Positions 42,282 through 49,188 of a stretch of DNA of 64,000 nt are shown piece by piece (position 1 is the stretch's first letter; every line of letters starts with the position of its first letter). Both the position numbers and the translations under genes were made by a program. The notes under the pieces are model-generated. The model did no database searches. It saw only the letters and a list, made by a program, of their open reading frames with translations, and was not told where the DNA came from. Source of the stretch: Flagellimonas amoyensis (GTDB lineage Bacteria; Bacteroidota; Bacteroidia; Flavobacteriales; Flavobacteriaceae); NCBI RefSeq assembly GCF_003058265.1, contig NZ_QBUK01000009.1, positions 175,631 through 239,630 on the forward strand, read 5' to 3'.

Positions 42282-42478
42282 AAGTTAAAATCTTGTTTTT
42301 TGAAGGAGTTTCACCAAGAGGTTATTTAAGGTTTTTTACACAAACACGAGAGCGAAAATTTTCAGGCAAATACGTGACTGGAGATAAAAAAACCCTTAAG
42401 CCTATAAATAGTATGACATTACAAGCTTTAATTTATTTAGAGTCTCAGGCTGCATTAAGGATTCAGCAAACAAGTTAA
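42282..42478 (+). pseudogene. 3' remnant of the interrupted deaminase gene
   Basis: This stretch encodes the C-terminal tail KVKILFFEGVSPRGYLRFFTQTRERKFSGKYVTGDKK... and ends in TAA at 42478. It is in exact frame with the upstream part once the IS and one CAAA are removed. The FEGVSPRGY motif is the kind of tail seen at the end of DcdV-like proteins. Alone it lacks a proper start, with TTG at 42293 the only candidate. Confidence 0.87.
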
Positions 42479-42488
42479 TACCATCGAC

Positions 42489-42659
42489 ATGGAAACAAAC
42501 AAAGGAAAAGTTATTTCAGTAGAATTTAAAAAAGATATTTCTACTACCTCAAAAACTAGTGATCATTTTACAAATTCTCCTACCATAAATCTTAATCGAA
42601 GAGAATTGGATAATATGGTAAATGAAGTTGCTTCACTCGTAAAAAAAAGAAACGATTAA
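42489..42659 (+). CDS. Small 56-residue protein downstream of the deaminase
   Basis: A short ORF from ATG 42489 to TAA 42659, starting 10 bp after the deaminase stop. It encodes METNKGKVISVEFKKDIST and ends NMVNEVASLVKKRND. The N-terminus looks like a beta strand and the C-terminus a helix (RRELDNMVNEVASLVKK). The close spacing and same strand suggest co-transcription with the deaminase. It matches no family I know; a role as inhibitor or accessory of the deaminase is speculative. Confidence 0.5.
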   Translation: METNKGKVISVEFKKDISTTSKTSDHFTNSPTINLNRRELDNMVNEVASLVKKRND

Positions 42660-42689
42660 TGACTTTGAACACTTTAAATAATATTTAGT

Positions 42690-44012
42690 TTAAATTTTAA
42701 TAAATCTTGGTGGACCCGTTAAATTCAGTAAATAATGTTTACACTCTTTTGGGGTAGCTAGTAATCTTGTATGCTTAATCATTATTCCTAATGTTCCATC
42801 ATAGGATAAATAAACCTGTCTATCCTCCAGTCCACTCCACCCGAACAAAATATCCATCAATAAACCCACAGCGCTTGAAGCAAGTACCCCATTAGACCAT
42901 ACTACTTGTGGATTTCCTCCTACATCACCATATTTCATGGCTTCAATTTCCAATTTTTTGTCTGTAATGAACCCACAACAACTCATACAAAAATCTCCTG
43001 GTAATGATAAAATTAACTGGCCAGAAATCGAAAAATTATCATTGGATTTATGAATATCCATACCAATATCAATTAATGGAATAAGATAACGTCGTGCCTC
43101 TGCTTCAAGTTGTTGCCTTTCAACAAAAGAATCAACACACCCGATAATAATATCACATTTCTGCAATTTCTCTGGTTCTTCTTGCCATCTTTTCTGGACT
43201 AGTTCAACATTGGCAGTTGGCAATACATCTTTTATTACACGTTCGGCTATTTCTACCTTTCTTGTACAATTTTTAATATCTGAATAATTCGCACCTACTA
43301 ACCTGTTAATATTACTTTCTTCAAATCTATCACCATCAAAAATCACTATATTTTCAAATCCGATATGTGCCAACTGAAGACCAATGTGAGACCCCCCGCC
43401 CCCATATCCAACAATACCAATGGTTATTTCCTTTAGAAGTAAAAGAGAGTCCTCACCTAAAAACATTTGGCGTTTATTTCTTTCTAATTCAAGTGAACTT
43501 TTAAATTTATCTGAAAGAACAAAATTCATGGGGTATCCTATTTCCTCATAAATATTGGGCTCAATAAAACATTGATAATCACTCGAATAAACATTACAAA
43601 ATGCCGAGTTTTTACTTAAGATTAAATATCCATGCTTTTCTTTGGAATTTATTCGAGAAATGCTTTCCATCATAGGAGGAATTCCTTCCGCATCACTTAA
43701 ACTTTCATATGGTTTTCCACTATGGGCATGAATATGCACATGAAAAACGCCACACTTTTCCGTAAGTGCCGTTTGCATAATCTTTCTTATCGCTAAAGAA
43801 TTAATCCGAGCACCAACACTTTCATCTTGAACATAATCTTCATCTGCTACTGGGCAAAATTTATATGCAATAATCAATTCCTGTGTTTGTGTCACACATA
43901 AACGAGTTAATATAAACCCAACCCTTTCGTATGCATGATCATGGTCCCTTTCTAAATCCTTTACAATCTCCTTTCTTAATTGTTTAGGCAACTTAAATTT
44001 AATCTTCTTCAT
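42690..44012 (-). CDS. JAMM peptidase-E1 (ThiF) fusion of a ubiquitin-like system
   Basis: A 440-residue two-domain protein. Residues 1-150 resemble a JAB/JAMM metallopeptidase: Glu29 in YERVGFIL, His95/His97 in HVHIHAHSG, and Ser104/Asp107 in SLSD. Residues about 190-440 are an E1-like ThiF fold with nucleotide motif IGIVGYGGGGSHIGLQLAHIG, then IVIFDGDRFEESNINR, IIIGCVDSFVERQQLE and a cysteine cluster FCMSCCGF. Such fusions could adenylate the ubiquitin-like C-terminus and also trim or remove it. It is the third gene of the operon after the multi-ubiquitin and E2-like genes, overlapping the latter by 4 bp. Confidence 0.88.
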   Translation of the reverse strand: MKKIKFKLPKQLRKEIVKDLERDHDHAYERVGFILTRLCVTQTQELIIAYKFCPVADEDYVQDESVGARINSLAIRKIMQTALTEKCGVFHVHIHAHSGKPYESLSDAEGIPPMMESISRINSKEKHGYLILSKNSAFCNVYSSDYQCFIEPNIYEEIGYPMNFVLSDKFKSSLELERNKRQMFLGEDSLLLLKEITIGIVGYGGGGSHIGLQLAHIGFENIVIFDGDRFEESNINRLVGANYSDIKNCTRKVEIAERVIKDVLPTANVELVQKRWQEEPEKLQKCDIIIGCVDSFVERQQLEAEARRYLIPLIDIGMDIHKSNDNFSISGQLILSLPGDFCMSCCGFITDKKLEIEAMKYGDVGGNPQVVWSNGVLASSAVGLLMDILFGWSGLEDRQVYLSYDGTLGIMIKHTRLLATPKECKHYLLNLTGPPRFIKI

Positions 44013-44347
44013 CTTTCCAACGCTTTTAAATGAATGCTTACCATTTCTAATAAAGTCAGTCCTGATTTAGTTTTCCATGAAATGGCAAACCAATTTCTAC
44101 CAATAACTCTTAAATTTCCATTCCAATTTCTCGCAGGACAGCCTGAAATTTGGGAAGAGAAAAATAATCTACATGGATAGCCACTATGTGGAGTAGGACA
44201 CAATAATGCTTCTATTATATTTGGCACACATCCGTCTGGCAGCAATAATTTTTCAATATAAAAAAAGGTATACCCCCCTTCTTGAATAATTTTCAAGTCG
44301 GGAGCTACCTTTTTCAGTTCATCAATTTCTTTTTGGGCAAAACTCAT
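44009..44347 (-). CDS. E2-like protein (prokaryotic E2 family E)
   Basis: A 112-residue protein. The order LLPDGCVPNIIEALLCPTPHSGYPCRLFFS, then NWFAISWKTKSGLTLLEMVSIHLKAL, matches the prokaryotic E2-like family E found beside multi-ubiquitin genes. Four cysteines (near residues 40, 49, 59 and 70) are candidates for a thioester or zinc role; which one, if any, acts as the conjugating cysteine is not clear. It overlaps the E1 gene by ATGA and follows the multi-ubiquitin gene by 2 bp. Confidence 0.8.
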   Translation of the reverse strand: MSFAQKEIDELKKVAPDLKIIQEGGYTFFYIEKLLLPDGCVPNIIEALLCPTPHSGYPCRLFFSSQISGCPARNWNGNLRVIGRNWFAISWKTKSGLTLLEMVSIHLKALER

Positions 44348-44349
44348 AC

Positions 44350-45048
44350 TTAAGAAGAATGTCCATCTTTGGGATGTGATATGAATTCCTCTCCTCCTTT
44401 AATGACAATCATTTTATTGTCACTAATAAGTTTGATTTGTCCATGAACAATTTGTTCAAGTTCATAGTCGATAGGAACACCTCCAATACCCTTCAACTCT
44501 GACCCGGTATATTTTCCTCTTTCCAATTCATAAGGTTTGGTATCAATGAAAATTGAAACCAATGCAGGGATGGCCTTCTTAGAGTAAAAATTCTCAATAC
44601 CTGGTCTGGCTAAATCTACCTTTGCATTATTTAATATAATCTCATCTTCAAAGTCTCCTTTTATCTTTAAAAACACTTGTTCATCATCACTCAGAGACCC
44701 CAAGTTTTTGATTTGTAGCCCTGTAATGAACTGTTCATTCCAGCTTACCATTTTGTTGTCAATCTTAAACTTTAGAAGTGGCCTAACATAAAATTTTTCA
44801 ATACCTGGTCTAGCCAAATCAACCTTAGTATCATTGGAAATCAATTCATCATCCCACGGATCAACAAGAGACAGAAATAATTCCTCCTCAATATTAATAC
44901 CCGCTAAATTTTTTAATTGTTCCCCAGTGATAAACTGATCGTACCAATTGTATTCAATTTCTTGAATTAAGAATTTTAAATACAATTTCCTTTCTTGATT
45001 TTGTTTTTTTTCTGCTTTCATTAAAAGAGATTTTTTAATTATACTCAT
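44350..45048 (-). CDS. Multi-ubiquitin protein with three ubiquitin-like repeats
   Basis: A 232-residue protein built of three beta-grasp repeats (about residues 20-88, 89-158 and 160-225). Shared elements are YDQFITGEQLKNLAGI / NEQFITGLQIKNLGSL / RGKYTGSELKGIGGV and the repeat ending KVDLARPGIEKFY / KVDLARPGIENFY. Only the last repeat ends differently, with IVIKGGEEF followed by a ten-residue tail. This is the multi-ubiquitin family of bacterial ubiquitin-like operons. A Gly-Gly near the C-terminus with a removable tail would fit activation after JAMM processing. Confidence 0.88.
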   Translation of the reverse strand: MSIIKKSLLMKAEKKQNQERKLYLKFLIQEIEYNWYDQFITGEQLKNLAGINIEEELFLSLVDPWDDELISNDTKVDLARPGIEKFYVRPLLKFKIDNKMVSWNEQFITGLQIKNLGSLSDDEQVFLKIKGDFEDEIILNNAKVDLARPGIENFYSKKAIPALVSIFIDTKPYELERGKYTGSELKGIGGVPIDYELEQIVHGQIKLISDNKMIVIKGGEEFISHPKDGHSS

Positions 45049-45131
45049 TCATCAATCAAGTAACCAATGGAGTATGCATTGACAACAAGTGCAGAATTAT
45101 TTAACATCTCTTAGCAGAAGTAAAATTTACT

Positions 45132-45245
45132 TACCTTTGAAAGAAATGAGGGAATTACAAAAGAACTGCAATTTTTTTTTGTAAAAACGAACCAACGTTA
45201 ACCCTTTCCGCCCATTAAGTACCGCTATACTTTTTGGGCGTTTTT
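45132..45245 (+). ncRNA. Possible small transcript with strong terminator
   Basis: A TACCTTTG box (45132-45139) matches the TAnnTTTG consensus, with a weak TTAG 17 bp upstream. About 70 bp downstream a strong hairpin occurs at 45209-45240: a 6-bp outer stem CGCCCA/TGGGCG, an inner AAGTA/TACTT stem and a T-tract to 45245. No ORF lies between. A short plus-strand RNA of about 100 nt is possible, located between the ubiquitin-like operon and the XRE gene. Alternatively the hairpin is only a boundary terminator. Confidence 0.35.
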
Positions 45246-45355
45246 CATTCTTATAGTTTAATTAAAAACATGAATTGAAATACAAATATAATCAAATATC
45301 TATATATAGTAAAATTAATTCTTGATTTATCTATCTTATTTTGTTAAGATATAAT

Positions 45356-45398
45356 CTTGCTATGTTTAAATTAATTTATTAACTTTGGTTAAAGTTAA
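45356..45398 (+). promoter_or_regulatory. Promoter with overlapping operator of the XRE-ImmA operon
   Basis: CTTG (45356-45359) and TAACTTTG (45380-45387), 20 bp apart, form a consensus-like Bacteroidota promoter. The palindrome TTAACTTT-GGTT-AAAGTTAA (45379-45398) covers the -7 box and start site, 6 bp before the XRE start codon. This layout predicts strong autorepression by the encoded XRE protein. Confidence 0.7.
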
Positions 45399-45404
45399 TA
45401 TCTC

Positions 45405-45752
45405 ATGAGCAGCTTAGGAAAAACACTCAAAAGTCTTAGAACCCTTAAAGAACTTACACTTAAGGATGTTGAGCAAAAGCTTGGAATTTCAAATGCTTAT
45501 TTGAGCCAGTTAGAAAATGACAAAGTAAAACAGCCATCTGCAAATACTTTATATAAGCTTGCTAAGCTTTACAATGTAGATTTGGATATTTTACTTTACT
45601 CCGCCGGTATAATCGACAAAAATCCAGTGGAAGAAAGAAGTGAAAAAACTAAATTCATTAACGCCGTTCAATATTCCTCTGATGGACTTACAAAAGAACA
45701 GAAGGATTCGGTTTTGGAGTATTTAGAGTTTCTAAAAAGCCGTAATAAATGA
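45405..45752 (+). CDS. XRE-family transcriptional regulator
   Basis: A 115-residue regulator with an N-terminal helix-turn-helix (LGKTLKSLRTLKELTLKDVEQKLGISNAYLSQLENDKVKQPSANTLYKLAKLYNVDL) and a helical C-terminus. Its stop overlaps the next start (ATGA), coupling it to an ImmA/IrrE peptidase. In mobile elements such pairs form a repressor and an anti-repressor protease that reacts to DNA damage or a signal. A palindrome over its own promoter is the probable binding site. Confidence 0.88.
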   Translation: MSSLGKTLKSLRTLKELTLKDVEQKLGISNAYLSQLENDKVKQPSANTLYKLAKLYNVDLDILLYSAGIIDKNPVEERSEKTKFINAVQYSSDGLTKEQKDSVLEYLEFLKSRNK

Positions 45753-46654
45753 TTGAATCTACAAGAAAGGACATCGAAGAGGTGTCCTTTGAACTTTTAA
45801 AACAAAGCAAGGCTTTTGATATATTTCCTACCCCTGTTGATCGAATTGTTGAACATTCTGAATTGATTATTAACAACAATGTAGATTTAAGTCATATAGA
45901 CAAAACCTTTTTTGAGTCTTTAAAAGAAAAAACGGGAGAAGGAATTAAAATTCTTCAAGAAGGACTATTAAATATTCGGGGCTTATTTGATCGTTCTGAA
46001 AGTACCATTTACATATCTCAAACCAGACATCTCGGTAGAAAAAATTTTGTAAAGCTACATGAAACAGGCCATGGTGTTTTACCTTGGCAAAGTGCCGTTA
46101 TTGGTGCTTTTGACAACGCCACTACATTAAATCCGGATTTTGAAGATCAATTTGAAGAAGAGGCTAACTATTTTGCATCTATTACACTTTTTCAGCACAA
46201 TCGCTTTGATCGAGAAATGAGAAAATTTGATTTTGGACTTCCCGGTATTGTAGCATTAGCTAAAAAATTTGGGGCTTCAGTCCATGCCTCATTCAGAAAT
46301 TACATTTTTAAAACCAGTAAAAGATGCGCCTTACTCGTATTAGATCCAATACAAAACAGAAATTTTTATAAGCCAATTTGTTCTACGAGAAACCTATTCT
46401 ATTCAAAATCATTTTTTTTAGAATTTGGAAAAATCGACTTTCCTGAACAATTTGGATACACATGGGATTTCATTCCCAGGTATCTTTCCAAATCTCCATT
46501 CATCACCGATGGAGAAATAACCCTAACCTTAAAAAGTGGTGAAATTATGGAAGCCAACTATCATTTATTTAAAAATGGATATAATGCATTTGTGTTAATT
46601 TTCCCAAAAGGGGAAAAAATGAAAAAAGCAAGAAATAAAGTAATCCTTAAATAG
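45749..46654 (+). CDS. ImmA/IrrE-family metallopeptidase
   Basis: A 301-residue protein. The zinc motif HETGH (FVKLHETGHGVLPWQ) is followed by the third ligand region EDQFEEEANYFASITLF, standard for ImmA/IrrE. The C-terminal half (about 180-301) is a ligand-sensing-like domain of unknown signal. ImmA cleaves its cognate XRE repressor in mobile elements of other phyla. It is the last gene of the island, ending 96 bp before the right attachment site. Confidence 0.87.
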   Translation: MIESTRKDIEEVSFELLKQSKAFDIFPTPVDRIVEHSELIINNNVDLSHIDKTFFESLKEKTGEGIKILQEGLLNIRGLFDRSESTIYISQTRHLGRKNFVKLHETGHGVLPWQSAVIGAFDNATTLNPDFEDQFEEEANYFASITLFQHNRFDREMRKFDFGLPGIVALAKKFGASVHASFRNYIFKTSKRCALLVLDPIQNRNFYKPICSTRNLFYSKSFFLEFGKIDFPEQFGYTWDFIPRYLSKSPFITDGEITLTLKSGEIMEANYHLFKNGYNAFVLIFPKGEKMKKARNKVILK

Positions 46655-46685
46655 GATAAACGTTAAAATTTGTTAAAAGGTGAGC

Positions 46686-46702
46686 AATTCGGTGCCTCTC
46701 AA
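46686..46702. repeat. GGTGCCT element near right island end
   Basis: AATTCGGTGCCTCTCAA is identical to 32575-32591 near the left end. It lies 47 bp inside the right attachment repeat. Candidate integrase or excisionase arm site. Confidence 0.45.
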
Positions 46703-46717
46703 AAATGACCCTCCGGG

Positions 46718-46742
46718 AAGCCCTGAAAAATGGGCTTTTTTT
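46718..46742 (+). terminator. Terminator of the XRE-ImmA operon
   Basis: AAGCCC/GGGCTT stem with an 8-base loop and a T-tract, 63 bp after the ImmA stop and just before attR. Confidence 0.75.
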
Positions 46743-46749
46743 GTATAAA

Positions 46750-46837
46750 GTTCGAGTCCCGTCCAGACCGCTTGGAATATTTCCAAATTTATGCAAAAGC
46801 CTGTAAACAAGATGTTTACAGGCTTTTTTCATTTCCA
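46750..46837. repeat. attR: second copy of the 88-bp tRNA-Asp repeat
   Basis: This copy starts within the T-arm sequence of tRNA-Asp and runs through acceptor and terminator, 85 of 88 identical to 32444-32531. The 5' part of the tRNA is absent, so it is not a tRNA gene. It marks the right boundary of the island. The downstream bases up to 47089 hold no gene. Confidence 0.92.
46797..46829 (+). terminator. Duplicated tRNA-Asp terminator in attR
   Basis: Same 12-bp stem AAGCCTGTAAAC/GTTTACAGGCTT as at 32491-32523; only the loop changed (AAGAT instead of GAGAT). Conservation of the stem suggests it still ends transcripts at the island edge. Confidence 0.75.
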
Positions 46838-47089
46838 ATAATCCAAGCTCCCAAGTAGTGGCCGGACACATAACTTTATTTTTCTTCCCCTATTCTTCAC
46901 ACATCAAATTTTCAGTGAAATGGACAAAATGAAATATCGGTAAGGAAAAAATACTGGTTTTCAGTGATTGCCCCTTTCATAGGGACCCCCTAATTTTGAT
47001 AAATCATGGCGTTTCACAATGCCTAATACCGTGTGCTAGAAACAGACAAATATTTAATCAAAACCCAACAATGCCCAAATACTTTTAAA

Positions 47090-48007
47090 ATGATGAACAG
47101 AATTATGTTATTGATTGCCCTTGTGTCCATACTTTCATGCAAAAATGGACAAGGTCAGGGACCACAAGCAGAATCCGAGCAATTGGAGATTCTGGGAACG
47201 AATAATACCAAAGAGAATTTCAGCGAGGGAAAGATAGACGTAGTCATCCATTTTCCCGGAAACCGTTTGAGCGAAATTTTGAACAAGGTAGACCCATCCA
47301 AGGGAGATGTGCAGCAACAGATGCAAAACCTAATGAAAGATTTATCACAATCCGAGGCGGAAAACATAAAAAAGGTAATGGAGGCCAATCCCATTCTTGC
47401 CATGCAGATCATGTTTGCACCAATGCTCAAAAATGAAATCTTCGTACGAGAAGACCATGCACTCGCCAAATGCGATGGATTGATGTACCATCTAGAGAAT
47501 AAACTGAATGGTGAAAATGAGACCGGGGTGGTGTTCATCCAGTCACAATATGATAAGAGCAAGCAACTTACGTTCGAATATGACAAGGATTATTTTGGGG
47601 AAATCCAGCTACAGACCAGGATAGACATGGACTTATATGACAGGCAGCAGACCAATGACACTGATGTAATCGCCGGCTACACCTGCGCCAAGGCCATATA
47701 TACGTTGAAAAACAGCGCACCAATGGCATTGGGAAAACTTGAGGTCTGGACCTCCGAACGCATGCCTCAGTCACTGAATTTTATACACCCTTTCTATTTG
47801 GAGGAGGAACATGGTATCATGAAAATTGCAATTTATCAAGACATGGATTCGGATATGCCAATGGTGTACGAGTTTAAAAAAGTGACCCCTGTACCAGTCA
47901 GCGATTCAGATATGGAAATCCAACAAAGCCAACCTGTCTATTCAGGAAAATCCGATGCTCAGACCATAGCTGCCAAACTGATGGGTATCATGTTCGGGAA
48001 CCCATAA
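47090..48007 (+). CDS. Lipoprotein, DUF4412-like
   Basis: About 305 residues from ATG 47090 (MMNRIMLLIALVSILSCKNGQ, lipobox cysteine near residue 17). It has a central helical part (QQMQNLMKDLSQSEAENIKKVMEANPILAMQIMFAPMLKN) and then strands such as IAGYTCAKAIYTL and LGKLEVWTSERMPQSLNF. The last motif resembles the C-terminal part of DUF4412 and GLPGLI-type secreted proteins (conserved GYxCxKA). Function unknown. First gene right of the island; the following small lipoprotein gene starts 24 bp later. Confidence 0.7.
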   Translation: MMNRIMLLIALVSILSCKNGQGQGPQAESEQLEILGTNNTKENFSEGKIDVVIHFPGNRLSEILNKVDPSKGDVQQQMQNLMKDLSQSEAENIKKVMEANPILAMQIMFAPMLKNEIFVREDHALAKCDGLMYHLENKLNGENETGVVFIQSQYDKSKQLTFEYDKDYFGEIQLQTRIDMDLYDRQQTNDTDVIAGYTCAKAIYTLKNSAPMALGKLEVWTSERMPQSLNFIHPFYLEEEHGIMKIAIYQDMDSDMPMVYEFKKVTPVPVSDSDMEIQQSQPVYSGKSDAQTIAAKLMGIMFGNP

Positions 48008-48031
48008 CAGTAATCCTTACAAACCTATTTT

Positions 48032-48460
48032 ATGAAAAAATACGCAGCCATTGCGCTTGTCGTACTGATGGCCTATTTGTCAAATGCTTGCTCAAGCGAT
48101 GATGGCGCCGGTCAGAAAGTTAGCGATTATCGCTATGAAGTGACGGGCACTGTTTCCGTCCCGGTCCAGATTCAATATACCCCGACCATCTTGAGTCCAG
48201 AAGATGTCCTTGATGATGTTGATTATGAGGAAACCGTTACACTTCCTTGGACCAAAGAGGTGTCGTTGCATTATTTGGCATCCGGGGTGGGTCTTTCCGT
48301 AGCCGTTGAAGATGGTTTTGTCGGAGAAATGGTCTCCATCAAGATTTTTCTGGAAAAAGAGCAGGTAGCTACACATTCAGCCGAGGTGGCCCCAGATGGC
48401 GTCCTTGTATTTGTGGCAAACTATTACGTTGACGGAACGGTAACCGTACATGGTGATTGA
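48032..48460 (+). CDS. Small MmpS-like lipoprotein
   Basis: A 142-residue lipoprotein (LSNACSSDDG). The body is a beta-sandwich-like fold: YRYEVTGTVSVPVQIQYTP, LPWTKEVSLHYLASGVGLSVAVE, VSIKIFLEKEQVATHSA, and a final strand. It shares layout with the minus-strand gene at 50866-51255 (YEITG strand, SLPWSKSV, LLKIYRGDTVVEEST), so the two are paralogs. Function is not known. Confidence 0.7.
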   Translation: MKKYAAIALVVLMAYLSNACSSDDGAGQKVSDYRYEVTGTVSVPVQIQYTPTILSPEDVLDDVDYEETVTLPWTKEVSLHYLASGVGLSVAVEDGFVGEMVSIKIFLEKEQVATHSAEVAPDGVLVFVANYYVDGTVTVHGD

Positions 48461-48487
48461 AAAATCGTATTCAACAACAAAAGAAAT

Positions 48488-49123
48488 ATGCAAAAAACGT
48501 CCCTACTTTTATCCCTAATTCTTTTCACAATTATTGGAAGTACAAATCTAAGTGCCCAGTACAAGCAGGAAGAATATCAAAAACACCCTCTACAAAGGAT
48601 TTTCCCACAACAGCCTTTTGACTCAGTTATCGCAAGGAACTCTTTGGCCAAGGGCAAAGCCACCATAAAGGGGGTCGCCTTTACAAAACCCACCAACAAT
48701 TTGGGTTTCAAAGCTCCCTTGGCAGAGAAAATCTATGCCAACCATATTACCGTGGAACTGTTTCCCTATACCCCTTACTTCGAAGAATGGTATGAGCTCA
48801 AAAGAAAAAAGGAGAACATAAAGAAAAACCGGATTGTCTATATGGACAGCATCGCCTATGGGCATCGGTTGTACTGTGAGACAAATTCACGAGGTGAATT
48901 TACCTTTCCCGAAATCAAACCAGGGAAATACATCATCATGGGAACCTTGCCCTGGACATCCTCGGGGTATCAGGACCAATATACGGGCAGCGGGTATGGC
49001 TCTTATGGAGGAAGAGTGGATTACTATGACCGGCAATACTACACTGTATCACATAGTGATTTCCTGATACAGGTCATAACTGTGGAGCCCGACACTGAAA
49101 CTGTTAAAGTAAAATTGAAATAG
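48488..49123 (+). CDS. Secreted protein, carboxypeptidase-regulatory-like
   Basis: A 211-residue protein with a signal peptide (IGSTNLSAQ). Residues 55-200 contain KGKATIKGVAFTKPTNN and ETNSRGEFTFPEIKPGKYIIMGTLPW, the pattern of a CarboxypepD_reg-like or Cna-B-like beta-sandwich with a long tyrosine/glycine-rich insertion (SSGYQDQYTGSGYGSYGG). No enzyme motif is seen. It is 27 bp after the small lipoprotein gene, likely one operon. Confidence 0.65.
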   Translation: MQKTSLLLSLILFTIIGSTNLSAQYKQEEYQKHPLQRIFPQQPFDSVIARNSLAKGKATIKGVAFTKPTNNLGFKAPLAEKIYANHITVELFPYTPYFEEWYELKRKKENIKKNRIVYMDSIAYGHRLYCETNSRGEFTFPEIKPGKYIIMGTLPWTSSGYQDQYTGSGYGSYGGRVDYYDRQYYTVSHSDFLIQVITVEPDTETVKVKLK

Positions 49124-49188
49124 ACGATGGTCCGATGGATCGGAAGAATACAATAGAGTACTACTTCCGATTCATTGAACGATTTTCA

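Noticed and set aside
42293..42478. Independent small gene starting at TTG 42293
   Set aside because: The frame joins exactly to the interrupted deaminase when the IS and one target duplication are removed.
46750..46837. Second tRNA-Asp gene
   Set aside because: Only the T-arm, acceptor 3' half and terminator are present; D-arm and anticodon are missing. It is the attR copy.
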